Shown: piece by piece, positions 7,129-15,524 of the stretch | Layout of the letters: each line of letters opens with the position of its first letter | How positions within the stretch are numbered: position 1 is the stretch's first letter | The notes under the pieces: generated by a model | What the model was told of the DNA's origin: nothing | What the model saw: only the letters and a program-made list of their open reading frames with translations | Databases searched by the model: none | Made by a program: the position numbers and the translations under genes | Origin: Deferribacterales bacterium UBA4806 | Lineage (GTDB): Bacteria > Chrysiogenota > Deferribacteres > Deferribacterales > UBA228 | Assembly (NCBI GenBank): GCA_002402635.1 | Contig: DHGE01000128.1 | Span: 19,549-36,759, forward strand | DNA: 17,211 nucleotides | Reading direction: 5' to 3'

Positions 7129-9234
7129 ATGAGGTTTATTATCTTAATATTAGTGTTAATATTAACTTTTGCAGGTTTAAATTTATACTCGTCAGATTTA
7201 CCAGAATTAACAAGAGTGGCTAATGAAAATAATTTTTTCGATATAGCTGGCAGAAGAATATTTTTTGCTGGTTTTGAGGATGGGAGAGGTGAAATATGGA
7301 GTCCACCTTATCAATTAATTTCAAACATTGAAGTAACATATGAAAACGAAAAAAGATTGATACCATTAAAATATAAAATCACTCCAGCATTCAGTGAAAT
7401 AACTTTCGACGATTACATTTTAACTTATTATCCTGATTTTAGCCGGCCAATTTTTATTATAAAAATAACAAAAAGGCATGGGAATAACCCCATTAAATTT
7501 AAATTTATGTCCACTTTAAGAGCCAATTGGCCAATTGAAATTGATTCGCTTGAGCAGATAGAAACCAAAATTTATGAGAACAACAACTATAAAGCACTAT
7601 CTTTCGAACGACTAGGGAAACAAAGAGTACTTATATCATCTAATGTTGAAACTGATATGGTAATTAAAGAAAATGGATATGGAGAAATAACATTTAAAAA
7701 ATTAGATTCAAATAACACATATGTTATAATAGCGGGTGTATCTCCAGAGGAATCAGAAAAACTACTCCAAATTGGGCTATCAAGCCCAACTAACATTTTA
7801 AAGAATTCTATTAAAAACAATTTGGAAAATCTAAGAGCTTTCCCAAACTTTAAAATTTATGGGAACACCTCTGATAGTAACAAATTAGAAGATACCATTA
7901 AATGGGCGATGATTGGTGCAGATAAAACATACATAGAAACACCAGGGGTGGGCTCTGGTTATGTGGCTGGTTTTAATGTTTCTGAAAAAATTGCTGGTTC
8001 AGGGACAATTGCAGCTAACAATGGAAGACCCGGGTTTGCATGGTATTTTGGTAGAGATTTTTTATGGATGAGTTTTCCTCTCTCAATATTAAATCAATGG
8101 GAAAAAATAAAAAGTAACTTCCTTTTACTCAGAAAATATCAAAGAAATGATGGCAAAATTATGCATGAATTAACAACATCTGTTGAAGTAATGGGCAGAG
8201 AAAACTGGGAAAAGGAAAGATACTTTTATGCTGCTGCAGACTCTACCCCTCTCTACATTATTGCTTTAAAGAGATATTTTGATATATCAGGTGATATAGG
8301 ATTCATCGAAGATATGTATCCCTCAATTACCAAAGCCTTTGACTATATGATAAAAACAGATTATGATGGCGATGGTTTAATTGATAATTTTGAAGGACAC
8401 GGTTGGGTAGAAGGTGGACCTCTTGCTGAGGGACAAATTAGTAAAGGACACACAACTTTTTATCTTGCTTCACTATATTTAAAGGCTTTACAAGATATGG
8501 AGTATCTATCATACCAATTAAAAGACCAAGAAAGACAAAATATCGCCATATCTCTTATCGATAAGGCAAAAGAGTCTCTAGAGTTGTATTGGAATGAAAA
8601 GGGTTATTATAATCATAGAAAATACCCTGATGGCACATATGGGTTGAACCTAACAATAATGCCATCGGTTGGTTTTATTTTTAAAGTAACAGATGCAAAT
8701 CGTGCGCTAACAAATCTAAATAACATAAATGGTCCTGATATAGTGACTCCTTGGGGAGCAAGAATTATCAACGAATATGATCCACTATATGACCCAACAC
8801 TTTATCATGCTGGTAATGTTTGGCCCTTATTCTCAGGGTGGTTGTCTTTGGCTGATTATAAATATAATTTCAATGAGGAGGGCTATTATTTATTAAAAAG
8901 TATTTTGAAAAATACCTATGACAACGCCTTAGGTTATATCGGTGAAGTTTTTAGAGGTGATATATATGAAAATGTAGGTTGCCCTCACCAAGGATGGAGT
9001 GAGACTATGGGACTTTGGCCTTTTTTAGAAGGCATTTTGGGCTTACGCTTTGATGCAATAAATAAAAAAATATATGTAAAACCTGCTTTTCCCGAGAACA
9101 TATCTAAAATATTAATAAATAATTTGCATATAGGAGAAAACAAGCTAAATTTTGCAATAATTAAGAATAATAATATTTATGCTATAAAAAAAATAAATCT
9201 CTTTAGAAGCATAGATATAATATTGGAAAAATAA
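7129..9234 (+). CDS. Exported glycogen-debranching-enzyme-like glycoside hydrolase
   Basis: 701 residues. Residues 1-20 are a strongly hydrophobic signal sequence, so the enzyme probably acts in the periplasm or anchored at the membrane. An N-terminal beta-sandwich (about 30-235) precedes an (alpha/alpha)6-barrel (about 250-640) resembling archaeal/bacterial debranching enzymes (amylo-alpha-1,6-glucosidase family). Matching landmarks are GFAWYFGRD (302-310), YFYAAADSTPLY (365-376), the acidic GDGLIDNFEGHGWVEGGP stretch (414-431), and a C-terminal GCPHQGWSETMGLWPFLEGI. The conserved acidic residues of the barrel appear present, so activity on an alpha-glucan or related oligosaccharide is plausible. 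The exact linkage cannot be read. It has its own promoter, diverges from a glycosyltransferase, and ends 31 nt before leuS with no clear terminator, so leuS may be partly read from it. Confidence 0.8.
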   Translation: MRFIILILVLILTFAGLNLYSSDLPELTRVANENNFFDIAGRRIFFAGFEDGRGEIWSPPYQLISNIEVTYENEKRLIPLKYKITPAFSEITFDDYILTYYPDFSRPIFIIKITKRHGNNPIKFKFMSTLRANWPIEIDSLEQIETKIYENNNYKALSFERLGKQRVLISSNVETDMVIKENGYGEITFKKLDSNNTYVIIAGVSPEESEKLLQIGLSSPTNILKNSIKNNLENLRAFPNFKIYGNTSDSNKLEDTIKWAMIGADKTYIETPGVGSGYVAGFNVSEKIAGSGTIAANNGRPGFAWYFGRDFLWMSFPLSILNQWEKIKSNFLLLRKYQRNDGKIMHELTTSVEVMGRENWEKERYFYAAADSTPLYIIALKRYFDISGDIGFIEDMYPSITKAFDYMIKTDYDGDGLIDNFEGHGWVEGGPLAEGQISKGHTTFYLASLYLKALQDMEYLSYQLKDQERQNIAISLIDKAKESLELYWNEKGYYNHRKYPDGTYGLNLTIMPSVGFIFKVTDANRALTNLNNINGPDIVTPWGARIINEYDPLYDPTLYHAGNVWPLFSGWLSLADYKYNFNEEGYYLLKSILKNTYDNALGYIGEVFRGDIYENVGCPHQGWSETMGLWPFLEGILGLRFDAINKKIYVKPAFPENISKILINNLHIGENKLNFAIIKNNNIYAIKKINLFRSIDIILEK

Positions 9235-9265
9235 TGTTTAATATTAACATATTGAAGGAGTTGTC

Positions 9266-11845
9266 ATGAAATATGATCCTCATGCAATCGAAACAAAATG
9301 GCAAAAGAAATGGATTGAAGATAAAATTTTGGAGGCAGAACCTATATTAGGCAAAGATAAGTATTATTGCCTTGAAATGTTTCCTTACCCTTCTGGTAAA
9401 ATACATATGGGACACATTAGAAATTATGCCATAGGAGATGTATTTGCTCGTTATAAAAAGATGCTAGGATATTCCGTATTACATCCAATGGGTTGGGATG
9501 CCTTTGGACTTCCTGCTGAGAATGCAGCAATTAAGAATAACATCCACCCAGCAAAATGGACTTATAATAATATTGAGTACATGAGAAAACAATTAAAAAG
9601 ACTTGGTTTATCATACGACTGGCGAAGAGAATTTGCTACTTGTGATCCCACATATTATAAGTGGGAACAGAAATTTTTTATTGAAATGTTTAACAGAGGG
9701 CTTGCCTATAAGAAAAAAACCTCTGTCAATTGGTGTCCAGAGTGTAATACTGTATTGGCTAATGAGCAGGTTGAAGATGGAAAGTGTTGGAGATGCATGA
9801 GCGAAGTAACACAAAAAGAGTTAAACAGCTGGTTTTTTAAAATAACCGACTATGCAGATAGACTCCTTGAAGATATGACAAAACTAACTGACTGGCCAGA
9901 AAGAGTCCTTAATATGCAAAGAAATTGGATTGGAAAATCAATAGGTGCTGAAATTAATTTTACCGTAGAAGATTTAAAATTCGATTTAACTGTATTTACA
10001 ACAAGACCCGACACAATATTTGGTGCCACCTTTATCGCAATTTCACCAAAACACCCTATTGTTGATAAAATTTTACGTAAATCTAAAAATAAAAATGAAA
10101 TAAAAAAATTTATCGAAGACATTGATAAAGATTTAAATACCCAAATAAATTCTTTTGATAAGCAAAAAAAAGGTTTTTTTACAGGTTTTTATGGAGTCAA
10201 TCCAGCTAACAACAAGAATATCCCTTTATACATAGCAAATTTCATACTCATGGAATATGGAACAGGAGCAATTATGGGTGTCCCTGCTCATGATGAAAGG
10301 GATTTTGAATTCGCAAAGGAATATGGAATTGATATAATAGAAGTAATTAGACCAGAAAATAAAACCGATAACAATTCTCTGGAAGCTGCTTATACCGGTT
10401 CTGGTTATTTAGTGAATTCTGGTATATTTAATGATATGGATAATGAAGCAGCAAAGGAAGCAATAATAAAACATATAAAGGGAGCAAAAAAAACAATAAA
10501 TTATAGATTACGGGATTGGGGAATATCAAGACAACGCTACTGGGGAACCCCTATACCTATCGTGTATTGTGATAATTGTGGATCAGTCCCAGTTAATATA
10601 GAAGAGTTACCTGTTTTACTACCAGAGGATGTTACATTTAAAGGAACAGGCAACCCATTAGAATCAAATGAAGCTTTTATAAACACAAAGTGCCCAAAGT
10701 GTGGAGAGAGAGCCAAAAGAGAGACAGACACTATGGACACTTTTGTTGAATCGTCATGGTACTTTATAAGATTCTGCTCTATAAAATGTGACAATGCACC
10801 ATTTAATGAGGAAGATGTTAAATATTTTATGCCCGTTAATCAATATATAGGAGGCATCGAACATGCTATTTTACATCTCCTTTATGCTCGTTTTTTTACA
10901 AAAGTATTGAAAGATCTTGGATATATTGATTTTGATGAACCGTTTTTGAATTTGTTAACACAGGGAATGGTTTGCAAGGAAACTTACAAATGCCCTAAAC
11001 ATGGTTGGCTATATCCAAGCGAGGTAGAAGACAACAATTGTATTCACTGCAGAGAAAAAATTATTGTTGGTAGAACAGAAAAAATGAGCAAATCAAAAAA
11101 GAACGTTGTTGATCCAGACAAAATAATTAAAACATACGGTGCAGATACTGCAAGATTGTTCGTTCTTTTTGCTTCACCACCTGAAAAGGACTTAGAATGG
11201 TCTGATGAAGGTATTGAGGGCGCAAGTAGATTCATTAATAGGGTATATAGACTTATTTTAAATAATATGGACTTATATAAATGTGTCACTCACAAAAACG
11301 ACGTAAATACAAACATAGAAAAAACAAAAATCGGAGAATTAACAGTGTTGGCAAAAGATATTTTGTACAACATCCATTACACAATAAAGAAAGTTACAAA
11401 TGATATCGAAAGATTTCAGCTTAATACTGCTATTGCAGCAATTATGGAATTTACAAATTTTTTATATCAAATAGATACAACCAATATAAATAGAGAAGAA
11501 AGTGACTGTTTTGTTGAAGCACTTAATACTATTATTATCCTACTATCGCCCTTTTGCCCACATATATGTGATGAATTATGGCATATTATTGGACACACTG
11601 CATATATAAATACAGTTCAATGGCCTAATTATAATAATGAATATTTAAAAAAAGATGAATTAACTCTAGTCGTTCAAGTTAATGGCAAAGTTAGAGCAGA
11701 AATCAGTGTTAACGCAGATATAACAAAAGAAGAAGCACTTTATATAGCAAAGAACAATGAAAAAATTGCTAAGTATTTAGAAAATAAAGCTATTAGGAAG
11801 GAAATTTATGTACCCAAAAAATTGGTTAATTTTGTCATCTCTTAA
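9266..11845 (+). CDS. leuS: Leucyl-tRNA synthetase
   Basis: 859 residues, the usual bacterial length. This class I synthetase charges tRNA-Leu. The ATP-binding HIGH motif reads HMGH (47-50) within PYPSGKIHMGHIRNYAIGDV. The CP1 editing domain is present with its threonine-rich FTTRPDTIFG segment near residue 245. The KMSKS loop is at 606-610. Cysteine pairs that should bind zinc occur at CPECN...CWRC (about 156-178) and CDNCG...CPKCG. A leucine-specific insert just before KMSKS carries C576, C592 and C595. The C-terminal region ends with the usual VQVNGKVRAEI segment. A strong ribosome binding site (AAGGAG, 9255-9260) sits 5 nt before the ATG. It overlaps lptE by 38 nt. Confidence 0.98.
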   Translation: MKYDPHAIETKWQKKWIEDKILEAEPILGKDKYYCLEMFPYPSGKIHMGHIRNYAIGDVFARYKKMLGYSVLHPMGWDAFGLPAENAAIKNNIHPAKWTYNNIEYMRKQLKRLGLSYDWRREFATCDPTYYKWEQKFFIEMFNRGLAYKKKTSVNWCPECNTVLANEQVEDGKCWRCMSEVTQKELNSWFFKITDYADRLLEDMTKLTDWPERVLNMQRNWIGKSIGAEINFTVEDLKFDLTVFTTRPDTIFGATFIAISPKHPIVDKILRKSKNKNEIKKFIEDIDKDLNTQINSFDKQKKGFFTGFYGVNPANNKNIPLYIANFILMEYGTGAIMGVPAHDERDFEFAKEYGIDIIEVIRPENKTDNNSLEAAYTGSGYLVNSGIFNDMDNEAAKEAIIKHIKGAKKTINYRLRDWGISRQRYWGTPIPIVYCDNCGSVPVNIEELPVLLPEDVTFKGTGNPLESNEAFINTKCPKCGERAKRETDTMDTFVESSWYFIRFCSIKCDNAPFNEEDVKYFMPVNQYIGGIEHAILHLLYARFFTKVLKDLGYIDFDEPFLNLLTQGMVCKETYKCPKHGWLYPSEVEDNNCIHCREKIIVGRTEKMSKSKKNVVDPDKIIKTYGADTARLFVLFASPPEKDLEWSDEGIEGASRFINRVYRLILNNMDLYKCVTHKNDVNTNIEKTKIGELTVLAKDILYNIHYTIKKVTNDIERFQLNTAIAAIMEFTNFLYQIDTTNINREESDCFVEALNTIIILLSPFCPHICDELWHIIGHTAYINTVQWPNYNNEYLKKDELTLVVQVNGKVRAEISVNADITKEEALYIAKNNEKIAKYLENKAIRKEIYVPKKLVNFVIS

Positions 11846-12338
11846 AAATATTATTTTAATATTTGCACTGAGCACAATTCTCATCTCTTGTGGTTACAAA
11901 ATGGCAGGAGTTTCAAAGGATAGTAAAAAATACAACTATTATATATCATCTATTGTCAACAAGGATGCAGAATCTGATTACTATAATATTATGAGCGAAG
12001 AAATATACCATTTTTTTAGTAATTATGGTCTCTTGAGAAAGTACACAAAGGCAGATTACATCCTTAATATATCATTAGAAGATGTTGAAACTGATATGAT
12101 CATTAAATCCACAACAGCACAATCTATAGCGTCCCAAATTGTACCTCATTTAAAAATAACCGTAAAAAACAATGCTGGTAAAGTAATTTTTAATAAAGAA
12201 TACAACTATTATAAAGTATATTATGTCACCAGTAACATTTCTACAAATATCCAAAATAGATACAAAGCCTTTAGAGAAGCTATGCAAGATATACTACTAG
12301 ACTTTAGGAGTGATTTTGAGTCAACCCAAAGAGAATAA
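11808..12338 (+). CDS. lptE: LPS-assembly outer-membrane lipoprotein LptE
   Basis: 176 residues. The N-terminus is a lipoprotein signal ending in the lipobox L-I-S-C with C28, followed by G-Y-K-M; the S-C-G-Y start is characteristic of LptE (formerly RlpB). LptE plugs the LptD barrel and helps insert lipopolysaccharide into the outer leaflet. The mature part shows the family's alternation of strands and helices, including KADYILNISLEDVETD and a late FREAMQDILLDF helix. The ATG lies inside leuS (38-nt overlap) after an AGGAAGGA ribosome binding site. The order leuS-lptE-holA recurs in several diderm groups, which strengthens the call beyond the weak sequence conservation of this family. Confidence 0.8.
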   Translation: MYPKNWLILSSLKNIILIFALSTILISCGYKMAGVSKDSKKYNYYISSIVNKDAESDYYNIMSEEIYHFFSNYGLLRKYTKADYILNISLEDVETDMIIKSTTAQSIASQIVPHLKITVKNNAGKVIFNKEYNYYKVYYVTSNISTNIQNRYKAFREAMQDILLDFRSDFESTQRE

Positions 12339-13212
12339 TACACTAATATTAGCTGGTTCTAATAATTATCTTGATGATAAAATTAATCAAACAATAAATA
12401 ATAAAGAAGTTGAGTTAATAACATTTCTTGGTGATGAATTTAAGAAAGAAGAGTATTTCAGTTTTATTTTTACACCCTCCCTTTTTTACGATTTTAAGAT
12501 TGCAATAATAAAAAATGCCGAAAAGATTAAAGATATTGAAGAAATCATAACAGAGTCTACACGGGAAAACAATAATAAAAAAATAATATGTTTTTCCTCA
12601 CAGCCAGAAAAAATACTGTCTAACATAAAGAATATTAAGAATATAAGTATCTGTAAGGAAATTAAAAAATCATACAACGACTATATTAACACAATAATAG
12701 AACTCTTTAAAGGAGCAAATATAAATATTGATTACAATACTGCCAAAGAATTATATGAAATGTTAGGGAGGGACTTACAATTAATAAAAAATGAACTCGA
12801 AAAAATATCTCTATATTTCTATAACAAAAAACCTCCAACTCAGAAGGAAATTTTTGAAGTAATAAACACATCCCAATATAATTCAACATTCAAATTTATA
12901 GAAGCCTTATGTAATAAGGATAAAACACAAGCTCTTAATATTAATAGGCAGTTAATTAATTCAAATACTAACATGAACATACTCTTTTATTTACTCGTTA
13001 AACAATTTAGAGATATCTTACTTTACAAAATATCCCCAGAATTAGTAACGGGACAACACTTTCTAATTAAAAAGATTTCAAAAGCATCCCTTTTATGGAG
13101 CATAAAAGACCTAAAAAAAATGTTTGAAAACCTTATAAACTATGATTATTCAATAAAAAGGTCCTCTGTACGATTAAAGCATTTGGTATTTGATCTTATT
13201 AATTTATTATAA
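12316..13212 (+). CDS. holA: DNA polymerase III subunit delta
   Basis: About 298 residues. The delta subunit opens the beta sliding clamp inside the clamp loader. The N-terminus NTLILAGSNNYLDDKI fits the degenerate AAA+ nucleotide-binding strand of HolA. The middle has ELYEMLGRDLQLIKNELEKI, the conserved helix pair of the family (G-x-D-L-x-x-x-x-x-E-L-x-K). The C-terminal collar domain ends SIKRSSVRLKHLVFDLINLL, typical of the family. I chose the TTG at 12316 because AGGAG (12306-12310) lies 5 nt before it. The alternative GTG at 12310 overlaps that ribosome binding site and is unlikely. The start lies inside lptE (23-nt overlap), so the two are translationally coupled. No clear hairpin terminator follows. 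Confidence 0.85.
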   Translation: MSQPKENNTLILAGSNNYLDDKINQTINNKEVELITFLGDEFKKEEYFSFIFTPSLFYDFKIAIIKNAEKIKDIEEIITESTRENNNKKIICFSSQPEKILSNIKNIKNISICKEIKKSYNDYINTIIELFKGANINIDYNTAKELYEMLGRDLQLIKNELEKISLYFYNKKPPTQKEIFEVINTSQYNSTFKFIEALCNKDKTQALNINRQLINSNTNMNILFYLLVKQFRDILLYKISPELVTGQHFLIKKISKASLLWSIKDLKKMFENLINYDYSIKRSSVRLKHLVFDLINLL

Positions 13213-13418
13213 AAAAATTTTATTATAATCTATTAGATTTATATCCTTTATTTACAATAAATGTTTAATATATAAATTTTATCTATTACTTTATTAAATT
13301 TTACAAATATTTTATTGACTAGTATATTTTTAAGTTATAGAATAATTTTATTTATTTTAATTTATATTATTTTTATTAATTATTTTTAGTTGTTTATTAT
13401 TTAGTAGGAGGTAACAAT
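13213..13418. other. A+T-rich spacer between holA and the flavoprotein cassette
   Basis: Two hundred and six bases, almost all A/T, with no open frame. It separates the housekeeping genes from the respiratory cassette and contains the cassette's promoter and ribosome binding site. An imperfect A/T-only inverted repeat just after the holA stop is too weak to call as a terminator. Confidence 0.6.
13315..13343 (+). promoter_or_regulatory. Sigma-70-type promoter of the flavoprotein-cytochrome cassette
   Basis: TTGACT (13315-13320) and TAGAAT (13338-13343) are each one mismatch from consensus and 17 nt apart, the ideal spacing. Transcription would start near 13350, giving a leader of about 70 nt. 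A near-perfect ribosome binding site AGGAGGT (13406-13412) follows, 6 nt before the ATG. Together they predict strong expression of the cassette. I see no obvious regulator-binding palindrome. Confidence 0.65.
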
Positions 13419-15095
13419 ATGAAAAAGAAAGGCACTATCAAAAGCATTACAAGAAGGAGTTTTGTTAAAGCTTCTGCAATAGGATTAGGTACAACAGCAT
13501 TTTTAGGTGCAGGAAGTTCACTAGCTAAGGCTGGCATTGGTAAGGCTTCACAACAAGCAAACATTCCTACAAAATGGGATTATGTAACTGACGTGGTAGT
13601 AGTTGGATACGGCCTTGCTGGAGCTGTTGCAGCACTATCTGCAAGGGAAGCTGGAGCTGAAGTTATTGTTCTTGAAAAGATGCCCTTTGGTAAAGAAGGG
13701 GGAAACAGCAAAGTTTCAGGCAATATGACCTGGATTCCTGACAACAAAGAAGCAGGCGTTGCATACTTCAAAGGGATGTGTGCAAGGAATATGGACGGCA
13801 TAACTGATGAACTCATTAATGCCTGGGTTAACGGAATGTTGGAAAATAGAAGCTACTTAGCTTCCTTTGGGCTTACACTTGTTGAAATGCCACCTTTTAT
13901 GGGGATGACCCCTGAGATGCCATACTTACCAGGAGCTGAAGGTGCAAAAGCATACACAATGAATGGTCAGGTTGGAAATGCTGTTCTATGGAATCCTGTT
14001 AACAATAAATGTGTCTCCAGTGGTGCTAAATTCTTATTTGAAGCACCAGCATCAGAATTAATAGCTACCTGCGAGCATGAAGTATTAGGTGTCGTTGCAA
14101 AGTATCAGGGAAAAAATATTGCAATAAAAGCAAACAAGGGTGTTATACTAACTTGCGGTGGTTTTGAATTTAACGAGGAAATGAAAGCAAACTATGCTCC
14201 AGCTCCTGTTTATGGATTAGGAACTCCAGGCAACACTGGTGATGGTGTTAAAATGGCATTATCAGTTGGGGCAGATTTGTGGCATATGAATAATTTTATG
14301 GGACCAATAATGACTTCTTTTATAACAGAAGATTTCGGTCCTGAATGGGAAACTGTACCAATGATTATTGGTTTACCAACGGACAAATCTAGCTACTTTT
14401 TTGTAGATAAATTTGGTAGACGTTTTATGAATGAACTAAAGCCAAGCACACATGGTATGGGTTGGAAGGAAATTGAAATGTACGATGGTTCTGTAGGCTT
14501 TTATCCAAGAATACCCTATTGGATTGTTTTTGATGAAGTAATAAGAACATCTGGGGCATTAGTTGGTGGTAGTGTTATGGGTATGGAGATGCCAAAATTT
14601 TCCTGGTTTGGTTGGCATGGACCATATAAATGGAGTAAAGATAACTCAGCTGAAATTGCCAAAGGTTGGATTAAACAAGGGAATTCTGTTGAGGAATTAG
14701 CACGTGCAATTTATATTGATAAAATAAAAAATACCATTAGAAGTGCTGATTTGACTGCAAACTTACAGGAAACCTTTAGCAGATTTGATAAATATACAAA
14801 TGGCAAAAAAGACCTTGACTTTGACAGACCAGCTGTAAGGATGTCATCTCTTAAACCACCGTTTTATGCAATTCCAAGCTACCCTTGTATGGTAAATACT
14901 CAAGGAGGTCCAAGAAGAAATCATAAAGCCCAAGTTTTAAATGCTGACAACAAACCTATAAAAAGATTATATGCAGCAGGCGAATGTGGCTCCATTTATG
15001 CATGGCTTTATAATGGAGGTGGCAATATCGGAGAATGTATGTGTTTTGGTCGCATTGCCGGTAAAAATGCTGCAGAAGAAGCACCACAAAGTTAA
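13419..15095 (+). CDS. Tat-exported FAD-dependent oxidoreductase A (flavocytochrome c-like)
   Basis: 558 residues. Residues 11-38 form a twin-arginine signal (TRRSFVKASAIGLG, then a hydrophobic core and A-K-A cleavage site), so the protein folds with its flavin and is exported to the periplasm. The FAD site is the GYGLAG motif (63-68), E86 for the ribose, and GGNSKVSGN (94-102). The family is FAD_binding_2, as in flavocytochrome c fumarate reductase and ketosteroid dehydrogenases. GRRFMNE (333-339) and FDEVIR (371-376) align with the Shewanella enzyme near its catalytic arginine. The dicarboxylate-binding His and Arg positions read N493 and Y531, so fumarate is an unlikely substrate. A downstream tetraheme cytochrome probably delivers electrons. 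It is a close paralog of the flavoprotein two genes on. Substrate unknown. Confidence 0.88.
   Translation: MKKKGTIKSITRRSFVKASAIGLGTTAFLGAGSSLAKAGIGKASQQANIPTKWDYVTDVVVVGYGLAGAVAALSAREAGAEVIVLEKMPFGKEGGNSKVSGNMTWIPDNKEAGVAYFKGMCARNMDGITDELINAWVNGMLENRSYLASFGLTLVEMPPFMGMTPEMPYLPGAEGAKAYTMNGQVGNAVLWNPVNNKCVSSGAKFLFEAPASELIATCEHEVLGVVAKYQGKNIAIKANKGVILTCGGFEFNEEMKANYAPAPVYGLGTPGNTGDGVKMALSVGADLWHMNNFMGPIMTSFITEDFGPEWETVPMIIGLPTDKSSYFFVDKFGRRFMNELKPSTHGMGWKEIEMYDGSVGFYPRIPYWIVFDEVIRTSGALVGGSVMGMEMPKFSWFGWHGPYKWSKDNSAEIAKGWIKQGNSVEELARAIYIDKIKNTIRSADLTANLQETFSRFDKYTNGKKDLDFDRPAVRMSSLKPPFYAIPSYPCMVNTQGGPRRNHKAQVLNADNKPIKRLYAAGECGSIYAWLYNGGGNIGECMCFGRIAGKNAAEEAPQS
13572..13654 (+). repeat. 83-nt identical block shared by the two flavoprotein genes (copy A)
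   Basis: This segment is identical at all 83 positions to 15678-15760, including every codon third base. It covers the FAD-binding GYGLAG region. Immediately on both sides the two genes differ at many synonymous positions. The pattern suggests a gene-conversion tract. Confidence 0.8.
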
Positions 15096-15129
15096 ACTTG
15101 ATGAATCTAATAAATAGTAGGAGGAAACA

Positions 15130-15477
15130 TTGATAAAATATTTTTTAACATTTATTGTTTTTGCTATTTCGATAACAACTCTATCTTTTGCACAAAATAA
15201 TGTGTTATTAGAGGAAACACATAAAAACAATGGAATTACTTGTGAAAATTGCCATGGAACAGATACTGGAGGAACAGTAGTAAAAAAAGAAAAATGTATG
15301 GAATGCCATGGCGACTACAATGCACTGGTTCAAACTTCTTCAATCCACTTTTACGCAATGAACCCACACTGGACAACTGGTCAGGCAGAATGCACTGATT
15401 GTCACCATATTCACCATGAATCTGAATCTGTCTGTTCAAAATGCCATTATTTTCCAACGCAACAAGTTGTTCCATAG
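15130..15477 (+). CDS. Small periplasmic tetraheme cytochrome c
   Basis: 115 residues. A hydrophobic signal peptide ends at about S-F-A (19-21). The mature protein of about 94 residues has four C-x-x-C-H heme sites: C38-H42 (CENCH), C56-H60 (CMECH), C88-H92 (CTDCH) and C102-H106 (CSKCH). Spare histidines (H31, H73, H80, H93, H95, H96) can supply the second axial ligands. Size and spacing resemble the tetraheme domain of flavocytochrome c and the small tetraheme cytochromes that partner with separate flavoproteins. The inferred role is to pass electrons from the membrane to the flanking flavoproteins. The start is TTG at 15130, set by AGGAGG (15119-15124) 5 nt upstream; no ATG precedes the signal peptide. 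It lies 34 nt after flavoprotein A and 47 nt before flavoprotein B. Confidence 0.92.
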   Translation: MIKYFLTFIVFAISITTLSFAQNNVLLEETHKNNGITCENCHGTDTGGTVVKKEKCMECHGDYNALVQTSSIHFYAMNPHWTTGQAECTDCHHIHHESESVCSKCHYFPTQQVVP

Positions 15478-15524
15478 AAATTAAACTTTTAAATGTGTAA
15501 TTTGATTAAACAGGAGGTAATAAT

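Noticed and set aside
9235..9250. TGTTTAATATTAACA near-palindrome between the hydrolase and leuS
   Set aside because: The stem is short, A/T only and has no following T-run. It could be chance and does not support a terminator or operator.
13203..13230. A/T inverted repeat after holA as a terminator
   Set aside because: The arms do not pair cleanly (extra bases on one side) and contain no G-C pairs, so the hairpin would be very unstable.
13419..15095. Annotation of flavoprotein A as fumarate reductase
   Set aside because: The overall family fits, but the substrate-binding His and Arg positions appear replaced by Asn and Tyr, so a specific fumarate label is not justified.
14967..15475. Antisense open frames opposite the end of flavoprotein A and the cytochrome
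   Set aside because: They have no ribosome binding site or recognisable domain, and they lie opposite convincing genes with four heme motifs and FAD motifs.
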